A stretch of DNA of 64,000 nucleotides from Acidobacteriota bacterium (GTDB taxonomy: Bacteria; Acidobacteriota; Terriglobia; Acidiferrales; UBA7541). Under the pieces are notes generated by a model. It searched no databases and was not told the origin of the DNA. It worked only from the letters and a program-made list of their open reading frames with translations. Of this stretch, positions 18,344 to 27,023 are shown one piece after another. The translations under genes were made by a program, and so were the position numbers. The DNA is taken from positions 21,813 through 85,812 of the forward strand of contig PLUM01000101.1 of NCBI GenBank assembly GCA_003165465.1, given 5' to 3'. Every line of letters begins with the position of its first letter. Position 1 is the stretch's first letter.

Positions 18344-20650
18344 TCATGTTTCCCGAACGCGGGATGAAACTTCCTGACGGCGGGCCAGATCGAGCGGCTC
18401 AAACGCATCGTGCAGCATCTCCGTATATTTGCGGCGGTCGTATCCGAACCAGCCGTCCCAGAGCGCATAGGCGCGCACGCGGTCGTTCGGCACGCGATTG
18501 CCGCTGTCGGTGATGATGTATTCGACGGTCTGGCCGGGCCGCAGGCGCACGCCGCTGCCAAAAAGTTGCTGCGCGGCGATGGCCGTCTGATTGGCCTTCC
18601 GGTATTCGCGCGGATCGCGCGTGAGGCGCTTGCTCACGATTAAATCCTCGATCGCGACGCTGCCGTCGGCCACGGATTCCACCGAGCGGCACAGAACTTC
18701 GCGGGCCTCTTCGAGCTTGGCCAGGTAACCCGGGAAATCGCGCGCCTCGGCGAGAATCTCGAGCGCTTCCCGCTGCATGCGCGCCACGAGCGGCGGCGTG
18801 TCATGCCGGCGCAATTCGAGGCCGCGCACCTTGAGCGCGCCGTCCTCGGCGACGGCGAAAAAGCGGTTGGGCACGGGCACGTCTTCAAATTGCCGCGACG
18901 GCAGAAATACCACGTAACGATAAATGGCCTCGATCGCCAGCGGAAGCCGAGTGCGCGCGGCGATTTCCTCGTTGAGCGCTTCGTAGTCGGCGCGCACCGC
19001 TCCGGCTTTTTGCACGTACAGCGAATCGACGAGCGCGTGCAGAATTTCGTAGCCGCGATCCTCGGCAATCTCCTTGGCCACGAGCAGCGTTTCGCGCGCG
19101 ACAGCGTTGATCGCTTCATGCGCCTCGATTTTTCCGAAGCGCGCGTTTTTGTAGCCGGTGTAGCCGAAGCAGCAAACCAGCAGCCACTTGAGCGCGTCGC
19201 GCTGGAGTTTGTGGCGTTGCGTTTTTTCCGCGTCCGCGCTACGCAACTTCTTCAGCTCGGTGCGCTTCGCGATGAGCCGCTCGACGACGCGGCTGGTGAT
19301 CCCGCGCCGTTTCTGGCACACGCGGTAGCCCAGTTCCGGCACGCGCGGCGCGTCCGGGCAGCACGGGCAGTCAATCGTCTCCGGCGAAATGTTGAACCGG
19401 GCCATGATGCTCGGATATTCGCTGACGAAATCGAGTTCGGCGACGTTCGCGTGAAAACCAATTTTCGGCGTGAACACCAGACCGCCACGGTCGGCGACGA
19501 GCAATTCATCGGGCGGCTTCGGATCTTCCGGCTCGGCTTTTTGTTCGGGGATCAGCACGCCGTCGCGCCAGGCGAGTTCCATCTGCATGTAGGAGATGCC
19601 GGTGCCGGTCGAAGTGCGCGCGCAATACTGCACGGGAAGTTTGGTGATGCGCGCAAGCTCCCACAATCCGGAAAGGTCGCACTTGTCGGCGATGAACGAA
19701 TTCTGCGTGTCCACGTGCAGCCGCCCGAACAGCGTGGTCGCGCTGTTTTTGAACAGGATGCGGCCGTAGCTCATGTAGCTGCGCGCGCGGCTCTCGCGCA
19801 CTTCGGCCGAGGGATCGCGGTTGAGCGCAAGCGGCAGACGCAGCCGCGCGGCCTGCTCGCGCAGCCGCGGCAGGATCGTGGCGTCGCCCCAGTCGCTCAG
19901 GATCAGGTCGGGATCATGCCGCGCGAGCAGATGCTGGAACGCGACGGCCGCGGGCTCGCCCGCTTCGTCGAGTTCGAACTGCCGCCCGCCCACCTCGATT
20001 TCGAGCGCGGCCCGTTGCCCCAAGGGGGCTCCATGCCGGGGATCGATACCCTTGAGGCCGCCCAGGCGCACGCGCAGAATTTCGAGCGGCGGCAGTTCGT
20101 AGTCGATCGCCCATTCGGTGTCGCGGCATTCGAGCGCGAGGACGCGGCCCTCGCCGTCGGCTTCGACCTCGACGCGCGCCAGTGGAAACACGCCGCGCTG
20201 CCAGCAGTACAGCGGCGCGAGCATCAAGTCGCTGTTGTACATTCGCAGCGAAATATCGAACTGGCGCGCCCATCGCGTCCACGAAGCGTACTCGCTCGGA
20301 TGCGCGACTTCGATCTCCAGCACGGGACGCGCGCGCTGCTCCCATAAATCCATGCGCTCGGCCGCGCGGCAGGCAAGCGCGTGCGGTTGCCGCGCGATGG
20401 CCTCGCGCAGGCGGCGCAGGGCGGCGTCCGGGCCGGACACGTAGAACGTTGGCGCGAAACGGTCAATCAGGCGGTGGCGCGTCTGGTTCGGGCCGATCAG
20501 CCACAGCGTCATCCCGTGCGGGCTCGGGTAGAGATCGAAAATCCATCCGCTGATTGAAGTGGAGTTGCTGGGGTGCGCAAGGCTGTGCGCAAGGCTGTGC
20601 GCAAGGCTGCGTGTCAGGTTGCATGTCGAGTTGTCTGCCGGGTTGCTCAT
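18344..20650 (-). CDS. Family-B DNA polymerase (divergent)
   Basis: Motif A LDFVSEYPSIMARFNIS, motif B ALKWLLVCCFGYTGYKNARFG, motif C LHALVDSLYV. Confidence 0.88.
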   Translation of the reverse strand: MSNPADNSTCNLTRSLAHSLAHSLAHPSNSTSISGWIFDLYPSPHGMTLWLIGPNQTRHRLIDRFAPTFYVSGPDAALRRLREAIARQPHALACRAAERMDLWEQRARPVLEIEVAHPSEYASWTRWARQFDISLRMYNSDLMLAPLYCWQRGVFPLARVEVEADGEGRVLALECRDTEWAIDYELPPLEILRVRLGGLKGIDPRHGAPLGQRAALEIEVGGRQFELDEAGEPAAVAFQHLLARHDPDLILSDWGDATILPRLREQAARLRLPLALNRDPSAEVRESRARSYMSYGRILFKNSATTLFGRLHVDTQNSFIADKCDLSGLWELARITKLPVQYCARTSTGTGISYMQMELAWRDGVLIPEQKAEPEDPKPPDELLVADRGGLVFTPKIGFHANVAELDFVSEYPSIMARFNISPETIDCPCCPDAPRVPELGYRVCQKRRGITSRVVERLIAKRTELKKLRSADAEKTQRHKLQRDALKWLLVCCFGYTGYKNARFGKIEAHEAINAVARETLLVAKEIAEDRGYEILHALVDSLYVQKAGAVRADYEALNEEIAARTRLPLAIEAIYRYVVFLPSRQFEDVPVPNRFFAVAEDGALKVRGLELRRHDTPPLVARMQREALEILAEARDFPGYLAKLEEAREVLCRSVESVADGSVAIEDLIVSKRLTRDPREYRKANQTAIAAQQLFGSGVRLRPGQTVEYIITDSGNRVPNDRVRAYALWDGWFGYDRRKYTEMLHDAFEPLDLARRQEVSSRVRET

Positions 20651-20975
20651 GTTCGTCGGGGCTTTCGTGCGTTTCGAGTTGCTCTGAACTTTTTTCCGGC
20701 AGACGCCACGTGGAGCCTGCGCTCGTTTCCGGCGGCAGCGCGGCGCGTTCGAGCGCGTCCAGCCGCTTTTCGTGATCGAGCGCGATGGAGAGCAGTATGG
20801 CTTCCATCGGATTGTCGCTCGCCTGATACGTGGCCGCCTGCGTGTAGGAGCGCACGCGGCGAAACAGACGGTCGAAATATTCCTGGTCCTCGCGGCGCAG
20901 CGCGCGGCGGAATTTCGACCATCGCGCGATCGCGTCGTCGATCAGTTGCCGAAATGTGGGGACTGTGCGGCCCAT
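20463..20975 (-). CDS. Conserved small helical protein of unknown function; 3' end overlaps the polB ORF
   Basis: MGRTVPTFRQLIDDAIARWSKFRRALRREDQEYFDRLFRRVRSYTQAATYQASDNPMEAILLSIALDHEKRLDALE; position in cassette. Confidence 0.65.
   Translation of the reverse strand: MGRTVPTFRQLIDDAIARWSKFRRALRREDQEYFDRLFRRVRSYTQAATYQASDNPMEAILLSIALDHEKRLDALERAALPPETSAGSTWRLPEKSSEQLETHESPDEHEQPGRQLDMQPDTQPCAQPCAQPCAPQQLHFNQRMDFRSLPEPARDDAVADRPEPDAPPPD
20573..20644. repeat. 12-bp tandem repeat, six copies (three exact gtgcgcaaggct), in the overlap of two ORFs
   Basis: Direct reading. Confidence 0.9.
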
Positions 20976-21021
20976 GGGTGTCCGTGATTCGTGAATCGTG
21001 ATTTGTGATTCGTGCAACCGC

Positions 21022-21133
21022 TTCTCTGTGTTCTCTGTGCCCTCTGTATTCTCTGTGTTCTCTGTGTTAAATGTTTTGCCCGCCGCGGAAACAGAAAAGC
21101 TTTCAACACAGGGGGCACAGAGAACACAGAGAA
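21022..21133. repeat. Inverted repeat of CTCTGTG-type arms
   Basis: TTCTCTGTGTTCTCTGTGCCC (21022-) against GGGCACAGAGAACACAGAGAA (-21133). Confidence 0.85.
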
Positions 21134-21200
21134 AACCACGATCAAAAGCATCGCCCTTTCTCGCGGTGAAAAAATATCAAAAACGGCTGTCGCTCCTGCT

Positions 21201-21274
21201 GTAGCCCGGCTCTTCAGAGGCGGGGAATTTGACGATTCGCAGCGGAAAAACCCCGGGTCTGAAGACCCGGGCTA
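21201..21274. repeat. REP-like family 2 inverted pair (GTAGCCCGGCTCTTCAGAGG ... CCCGGGTCTGAAGACCCGGGCTAC)
   Basis: Direct reading; overlaps the 3' end of the RecA-like CDS. Confidence 0.88.
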
Positions 21275-21981
21275 CAGTTCTTCTCCCCGATCAGGCGAAG
21301 CTTGCCGTCTTCTCCATCGAGCGCGAACCGCCACAGTTCGGTCGCCTGCGCCGCAAGCTGCGTGAACATCGCGCGACGCGGCCCGGGATCGCCGGGGCGC
21401 GGCCTCGACAGGCCGGAGCGTGACGTCTCCAGCGACGTTTCCAGCGGCGCCTCCAACGACGCCCCGCCCGAAAACACCGCGACGCCCAGCGGCAACGGAG
21501 CGAGCGCCCGCAACGCGTCCAGCGCGTGACGGAACGCCACGCCGGCTTCGCGATCGCGCACGTCCTCGTCGAAGTACAGGTCCGGCAGCGCCGTCACAAT
21601 CAGCGCGTCGGCGGCAAATTTTTCGACAAACCGCGGCACGCGCACCAGCAACTCGGTCAACTGAAAGCAGGTGAACGCACGCGCCACGCGAATCCCCCGG
21701 TTAAACTCCGCCGCCGCAATTCCCCGCTGCCGCGCCAGGCGCGCGATCAGCAGCGGATCGAACCGGTTCGCGCCGTCCAGGCACAGCACCCTCTTCCCTT
21801 CGGCCAACAGGCGCGGCAGAAAATAATGAAACAGCCGAGGCGTCTCCGGCCGCCCATAAAACACCGCCAGCCCCGCCCGAGGCAGCGCCCAAGGTTTTCC
21901 CGGCGCCGGAAGCGGCGAAGTCGACGGGGGCGACAGCACCACCGGCGCGGCCAGTGCAACGGGAATCGGGTCTGAAGCCAT
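21214..21981 (-). CDS. RecA/RadA-fold protein with degenerate Walker A (ImuA-like position in a polymerase cassette)
   Basis: LAVFYGRPETPRLFHYFLPRLLAEGKRVLCLDGANRFDPLLIARLARQRGI ... VARAFTCFQLTELLVRV ... ADALIVTALPDLYFDEDV. Confidence 0.6.
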   Translation of the reverse strand: MASDPIPVALAAPVVLSPPSTSPLPAPGKPWALPRAGLAVFYGRPETPRLFHYFLPRLLAEGKRVLCLDGANRFDPLLIARLARQRGIAAAEFNRGIRVARAFTCFQLTELLVRVPRFVEKFAADALIVTALPDLYFDEDVRDREAGVAFRHALDALRALAPLPLGVAVFSGGASLEAPLETSLETSRSGLSRPRPGDPGPRRAMFTQLAAQATELWRFALDGEDGKLRLIGEKNCSPGLQTRGFSAANRQIPRL

Positions 21982-22081
21982 AGCTCATTCCGGAGAGGAC
22001 CGGGATTGAACTACAGTATAGGCGAACAAAAAGCGAATGTACAGCAGGACGAGCGCGGCGATATTAGTGATGAGAATCACA

Positions 22082-22106
22082 GAAGATTGAAGATTGAAGA
22101 TTGAAG
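22082..22106. repeat. Short tandem repeat (agattgaag)n
   Basis: Direct reading. Confidence 0.8.
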
Positions 22107-22190
22107 CCGTATCTTTAATAATGGTGACATGAAATCGTCCATTCGGACTGGGGGATACTGTCCGAAAGGGCTTCTTCAGGAGGTGAAATC

Positions 22191-22520
22191 ATGGTCTGTT
22201 CGAATTGTGGCAAAGAAATTTCCGAATCCACCAATTATTGTTCGTCTTGCGGCACGCGGCAACGCCAGAGGGCTTCCTATAGGCACCTGACGCTTTCCGC
22301 CACAAACTCCAAGATTGCCGGCGTGTGTGGAGGCATCGCGGAGTATCTGGACGCCGATCCCACAATCGTGCGGCTGATCTGGGTGGCGTTGTCCGTGGTA
22401 CCCGGCGGCCTGGTTGGCGGCGTCATCGCTTACCTGCTCGCGTGGATTATTATTCCGAAGGCCTCCGTGCCGGCATCCACGGCGGCAGGAACGGTGCAGC
22501 CTTCCGCAAAAGCAGGCTAA
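22191..22520 (+). CDS. Zinc-ribbon + PspC domain protein
   Basis: CSNCGKEISESTNYCSSCG; IAGVCGGIAEYLDADPTIVRLIWV. Confidence 0.9.
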   Translation: MVCSNCGKEISESTNYCSSCGTRQRQRASYRHLTLSATNSKIAGVCGGIAEYLDADPTIVRLIWVALSVVPGGLVGGVIAYLLAWIIIPKASVPASTAAGTVQPSAKAG

Positions 22521-22540
22521 GGCTGAGGCAGAATATCCGA

Positions 22541-23719
22541 ATGAACTCGGCGCCGGCGAAGGCATCATTCGGCATCTATTCAATCAACCGCGCGACGGTG
22601 TTCGTGTTCGCGCACAATAACATGACGAAAAATCGAGCGACGATTGTCTTCTTGCTGGGGCTGACCATCCTGGCGCTCTATTTCTGTTATGTGCTCATCG
22701 CCCCATTCTTCAAGCCAATTATTCTCTCGGTCGTTTTCGCCGTTCTATTTTATCCAGTACATGCACGCATCCGTCGCTGGATTCGAAATCGAAATCTTGC
22801 AGCCGCACTCTCCACGAGCCTGGTCATTCTGCTCATCACTTCGCTTTCCATTTTTCTTGGGCGAGCGCTCGTGTCGGGACTCCATGACATCTATCAATCG
22901 TTGAACGGGGCCGGAGAAGGCAAGGAACGCCTCAGCCTGTTTATCATTCAGTTTTTCGATCGCGCAGCCGCCTTCGCGAGCCGCTACATTTCCATACCGG
23001 TATCGGATCTACAAAGTGCGGTCTTGAAACAAGCCGAACAGGCGGTCGCGGGGCTGCTGAAGATGAGCGCGGATGCCCTCGGGGGCATCACTTCTCTCGC
23101 CCTGGATGCCCTCATCGCTTTTTTTATCCTGTTCTTTTTGTTCCGCGATGGCAGATCCATGCTGCGGCGTGGCGCTGTCCTGCTGCCGCTAAAACCCGAT
23201 CAGGTTCGCCGGCTGCTCACCTGTGTAAAAGATACGCTGAATGCAATTGCGTATGGCACCATCGCGATGGCCGCGATGCAAGGAACCCTCACGGGCCTGG
23301 CCTTCTGGTTCCTGGGAATCACATCCCCTATTGCCTGGGGAATCGTCACAACTCTCTGCGCCCTGTTACCGATCATTGGAACGGCCTTTGTCTTGTTGCC
23401 TGCAATCGGCATGCTCTTCTTCAGCGGCTACTGGATAAAAAGTCTGATTCTCCTGATCTGGGCAGTCGCGGTCGTACATCCCGTGGACAACATTTTGAGG
23501 CCCTATCTCATTGGCGATCGCACAAAACTTTCGACACTGTATGTCTTCTTCGCATTGCTTGGAGGGTTGAAAACCTTCGGCGGTTTGGGCGTCTTCATCG
23601 GACCTTTGATCCTCGCCGTGACCGTCGCTCTCTTCCGATTTCTTAGAGAAGAAAAACGCGCGGGCAATTGGAGCTTGCAAGAACATTTCGGCTCCATCGT
23701 GCCGCCTCCGCAACCTTAG
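22541..23719 (+). CDS. AI-2E family transporter (PerM-like)
   Basis: TM pattern and GITSPIAWGIVTTLCALLPIIGTAFVLLP. Confidence 0.88.
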   Translation: MNSAPAKASFGIYSINRATVFVFAHNNMTKNRATIVFLLGLTILALYFCYVLIAPFFKPIILSVVFAVLFYPVHARIRRWIRNRNLAAALSTSLVILLITSLSIFLGRALVSGLHDIYQSLNGAGEGKERLSLFIIQFFDRAAAFASRYISIPVSDLQSAVLKQAEQAVAGLLKMSADALGGITSLALDALIAFFILFFLFRDGRSMLRRGAVLLPLKPDQVRRLLTCVKDTLNAIAYGTIAMAAMQGTLTGLAFWFLGITSPIAWGIVTTLCALLPIIGTAFVLLPAIGMLFFSGYWIKSLILLIWAVAVVHPVDNILRPYLIGDRTKLSTLYVFFALLGGLKTFGGLGVFIGPLILAVTVALFRFLREEKRAGNWSLQEHFGSIVPPPQP

Positions 23720-23844
23720 CCGGAACTCGATTCACCAAAACTAGCGCGGTCAGACGATCGCCGGGTGATCCGTGTCACTGTGCAGTCCCATAAGGCCTGC
23801 GATTTTATTGGTGATTAGAAGCAGTGATAGAGAAAAAAGAGGTG

Positions 23845-24129
23845 ATGAAAATGAATCGCATCCATGCTCATTCGTTTGGCCTTGCTTTCGCTATTTTCCT
23901 GGCCGTTTGGCATAGCATTTGGTCCTTCCTGGTGTGGGCCGGCGTTGCACAATGGCTGATTGATTTCGTTTTCCGGCTGCACATGATAACGCCGCCGTAC
24001 AAGATTGCGGCGTTCAGCCTCGGCACGGCTCTCAGTCTGGTCGCGGTGACGACCTGTTTCGGGTATATGGTCGGTTTCCTCATCGGCACCATCTGGAACC
24101 GCTACGCCCTGGGTTCCGCAGGCAATTGA
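23845..24129 (+). CDS. Small membrane protein (DUF5676-like)
   Basis: Two to three TM helices; WHSIWSFLVWAGVAQWLIDFVFRLHMI. Confidence 0.65.
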   Translation: MKMNRIHAHSFGLAFAIFLAVWHSIWSFLVWAGVAQWLIDFVFRLHMITPPYKIAAFSLGTALSLVAVTTCFGYMVGFLIGTIWNRYALGSAGN

Positions 24130-24265
24130 ACCGATCTCCGATAAATCCTCTTCTCGGAAATTGGTCAATACACGAATGCTTACCCCTATGTGGGAAACAG
24201 CAACGACCCGGAGGCAAGAGATTATAAAACTCCTCTGTATGGGCAGGCTGTGCTAAAAGAGCTGA

Positions 24266-25117
24266 ATGCGATCTCACTACAATCCCTGGCGATTCGGAAT
24301 TATCGCCTTAATTCTCAGCTCACTCTACTTGCCGGCACGAGGGCAAAACATGCCGGAAGTTGAAATTCTGGCCACTCGAACTGCAGGGCGAGTCGCAAAA
24401 TCTCATGCAAAGCAGGTGTTTATAGGGATGCGGCAAGGTTGCATTCTCGATTCCCAATTGTGTGAGAATTTGGATTCGACCTTACGTGCCCTTCTCGGTG
24501 CAGCAGTTCCAGGAATCCAATTTTCAACTAGGGAGGATGTCGTTTCGCTCTTGAAGAGCCGTGGATTTTTTTCCATTGATGCCTATCAAGATTCTGCCAT
24601 ACGCGCCGTTGCCTCTAGCTTGCGGGTGGAGGTTCTCGTCATTGATAACTTGATTTGGAAGGGAGCCAATTACGAACTAAGTAGCAAAATCATTGATGTC
24701 AGTAAGGATAAAGAACTCGATATCTTCACAGTCAAAATCTCTCGGCCGGCTACTCCTAATGAGGAAGAGCCCGTATTCTTCAGGGAAGGGGGAAGCGGTC
24801 CCTTTCTTTTCATCGAAAGGAGAAACTCGAATCATTTCCCGCCATTTAGGTACCCTGCTTGTGATAAATGCCCAGACCCTAAATATCCTGCGGAGGCGCG
24901 GCATAAGGGACTCGAAGGAACAATTGTTCTGCTCGTCACGGTGTCTGAACAAGGGATGGCTGAACAGATTAGCCTAATTAAGAGCTTTGACTCGGACTTA
25001 ACAGCGAGCGCATTACAAGCAGTACAAAGCTGGCGTTTTAAGCCAGCAATCGGACTCGATGGAAAGCCAATTGCAGTTAGGGTTCCGATAGAAGTTACAT
25101 TTCGCTTGTTACATTAA
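24266..25117 (+). CDS. TonB C-terminal-domain protein
   Basis: YPAEARHKGLEGTIVLLVTVSEQG...ALQAVQSWRFKPA. Confidence 0.82.
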   Translation: MRSHYNPWRFGIIALILSSLYLPARGQNMPEVEILATRTAGRVAKSHAKQVFIGMRQGCILDSQLCENLDSTLRALLGAAVPGIQFSTREDVVSLLKSRGFFSIDAYQDSAIRAVASSLRVEVLVIDNLIWKGANYELSSKIIDVSKDKELDIFTVKISRPATPNEEEPVFFREGGSGPFLFIERRNSNHFPPFRYPACDKCPDPKYPAEARHKGLEGTIVLLVTVSEQGMAEQISLIKSFDSDLTASALQAVQSWRFKPAIGLDGKPIAVRVPIEVTFRLLH

Positions 25118-25247
25118 CTTTCCGCTTCCGCACAACGCTTCAGTGGACCCTTCTCAAGGAGCGTCCGCCGCGATGAAAACCTGCTCTCGACCACCGAAGG
25201 TGTGCGCCACATAAGATTGTATGCGGTCGTTATTTCCGGAAAGTTGG

Positions 25248-25409
25248 TTTTCTCCTCCGCGCTGGTAAGCCGCGAGTTAAGCGGCAGCAACGACGGGGAG
25301 TGACCGGCAGTGCGCGGCCTCATGCGGCGAAACCATCGCTACGGTCTCCCGCATCAAATCGGCGCACGGAAAAAAGGTCGGGAGAAAATGTCTTCTCCCG
25401 GCCTTTTTT
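25248..25409 (+). ncRNA. Candidate structured RNA ending in an intrinsic terminator (class unknown)
   Basis: Nested complementary stems plus terminator; see findings. Confidence 0.4.
25370..25409. terminator. Bidirectional-looking intrinsic terminator between convergent genes
   Basis: AAAAAAGGTCGGGAGAA-aatgtc-TTCTCCCGGCCTTTTTT. Confidence 0.88.
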
Positions 25410-25443
25410 CGGCTTGCGAACATTTCACGCTACGTATGCTGCT

Positions 25444-26838
25444 TCACTTGGTCCACGTCGGGCGAATCGGCTGGCCAATCAGCAATGACGGGTCGGCGCC
25501 CTTTCGCGGGACGAACTTCTGCGGGCGGCCGCCCCACACTTCAGCCGTGTAGAGATTGCCTTCCTGATCCACTCCGAACTGGTGCGTGCCCCACAGTCCG
25601 CCCGGCTCGGGAGTCATCGTGCCCCACGTATACAGCAGCTTTCCGTTCAGGTCGTACTTGTAGAACTTGAAGTTGCCGTGGCCGTCCGACATCCAGAGGT
25701 GCTGGTCCGCGGTCATGAAGATGTGATACGTCGCGGTGGGTCCGTCGCCGAGGTACCACTGATTGAGGAACTTCCCGTTCTCGTCGAAGATCTGGATGCG
25801 CCGGTTGCTGCGGTCGTTGACGTAGATACGGCGCTGGTTGTCGATGGCGATGCCGTGCACGGTATTGAAGTAGTTTGGCCGCCTCTCCTTGCCGCCGGCC
25901 TCGCCCCTCTCGCCCCACGCCATCAGGAATTTTCCATTCTTGTCGAATTTCACGACGCGCGTTTCCTCGTACCCGTCGGTGACGAAGAAGGTGCCGTCCG
26001 GAAGCCAGGCGATGTCCGTCTGGCGGCCAAACGTTTCGCTCGCCGGGCCGGTCTTCTGGATGAACGACGGGCGCGCGGTGTTGCCGGTCATCTTCGCGTT
26101 TCGCTCGGTCGTCGTGTTCAACGTGCCGATCGTCTGGAGGAGTTTCTTGCCGTCGTTGCTGAATATGCGGATGACTTCGTGGCCGTCGTCGATGGCCCAC
26201 ACGCGCTTTTCCGGGTCATACGGGTTGATCAGAATTTTGTGAACGCGGCCCTGGGACAACACGTTCGGATTGTCCGGCTTGAACAGCGAATCCCACTGGG
26301 TCCACGCCTCTTTCACATCTCCCTTGCTGTCGTATACCGTAATGATGTGTCGCCATCGGTAGTCCTTGTCCTCCACACCCATGTAGTCGTCGGAGGCCTC
26401 ACCCGGGCTTGCGTAGGGACCCACTGACGCGTTCCGCCAGTACATCCCTCGCCCCGGAAGCTCCAGGTGCGTGTTGATTCCGAATGCCGTCTCGATCTCG
26501 ACGAATTTATGCTTCGTGTTTGTCATGTCCGGCAGTTCGCCGCGCATGGCCACGAAGATACGATCCGGGTTCTGCGCGAACACTCCTTGAACCGCGCCCC
26601 ACGTCCAGCCCTTTTCGTCCGGAAACAATGTGGCCAATGGTTTGGGCCAGTTCGGATCGACTCGATACGGGCCATCCACCAGTTCATCACTCGAGTTAGC
26701 TGGATCGACCCACTGACCCATCGCTTGTTTTTGTGCCGCGCTCGCCTTCCCGGCGCTCGAAAAACTGATCAACGTCACGACACCGATCACGGCGCAAATC
26801 ATCACTCCGACAACGATCGAACGACCGACCACTTTCAT
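25444..26838 (-). CDS. Exported NHL/beta-propeller repeat protein
   Basis: VHGIAIDNQRRIYVNDRSNRRIQIFDENGKFLNQW repeats; signal peptide. Confidence 0.82.
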   Translation of the reverse strand: MKVVGRSIVVGVMICAVIGVVTLISFSSAGKASAAQKQAMGQWVDPANSSDELVDGPYRVDPNWPKPLATLFPDEKGWTWGAVQGVFAQNPDRIFVAMRGELPDMTNTKHKFVEIETAFGINTHLELPGRGMYWRNASVGPYASPGEASDDYMGVEDKDYRWRHIITVYDSKGDVKEAWTQWDSLFKPDNPNVLSQGRVHKILINPYDPEKRVWAIDDGHEVIRIFSNDGKKLLQTIGTLNTTTERNAKMTGNTARPSFIQKTGPASETFGRQTDIAWLPDGTFFVTDGYEETRVVKFDKNGKFLMAWGERGEAGGKERRPNYFNTVHGIAIDNQRRIYVNDRSNRRIQIFDENGKFLNQWYLGDGPTATYHIFMTADQHLWMSDGHGNFKFYKYDLNGKLLYTWGTMTPEPGGLWGTHQFGVDQEGNLYTAEVWGGRPQKFVPRKGADPSLLIGQPIRPTWTK

Positions 26839-27023
26839 GGGAGTACCTCCTCTATTTTGTCTCTCTAGCTGTCTGTTCTGATTTCGCGATATTGGCCGAA
26901 ACGGGAACAATGCTTTTTTACGAATGACAAGTACGGATCGAGATTCTCATTTCGACTTCACATCCGTCGATAACATACACCCAAGGAGGCAAAATTCGAA
27001 TCGGGTTTTTCAGCGCGAAGCCT

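Noticed and set aside
18803-20347. 514-aa plus-strand ORF
   Set aside because: Shadow ORF antisense to the PolB gene.
20573-20644. Possible CRISPR-like array
   Set aside because: 12-bp contiguous units without spacers; a coding tandem repeat.
20998-21365. ORFs with repetitive peptides (FSVFSVPSVFSVFSVL, LCVLCALCILCVLCV)
   Set aside because: Read-through of the CTCTGTG repeat, not a protein.
22010-22040. GCGAAC-N5-GCGAAT upstream of the RecA-like gene considered as an SOS box
   Set aside because: Direct rather than inverted half-sites; matches no LexA consensus I can name with confidence.
22325-22540. N-terminal extension of the AI-2E transporter ORF
   Set aside because: Overlaps the PspC gene out of frame; a start at 22541 or 22622 fits the family better.
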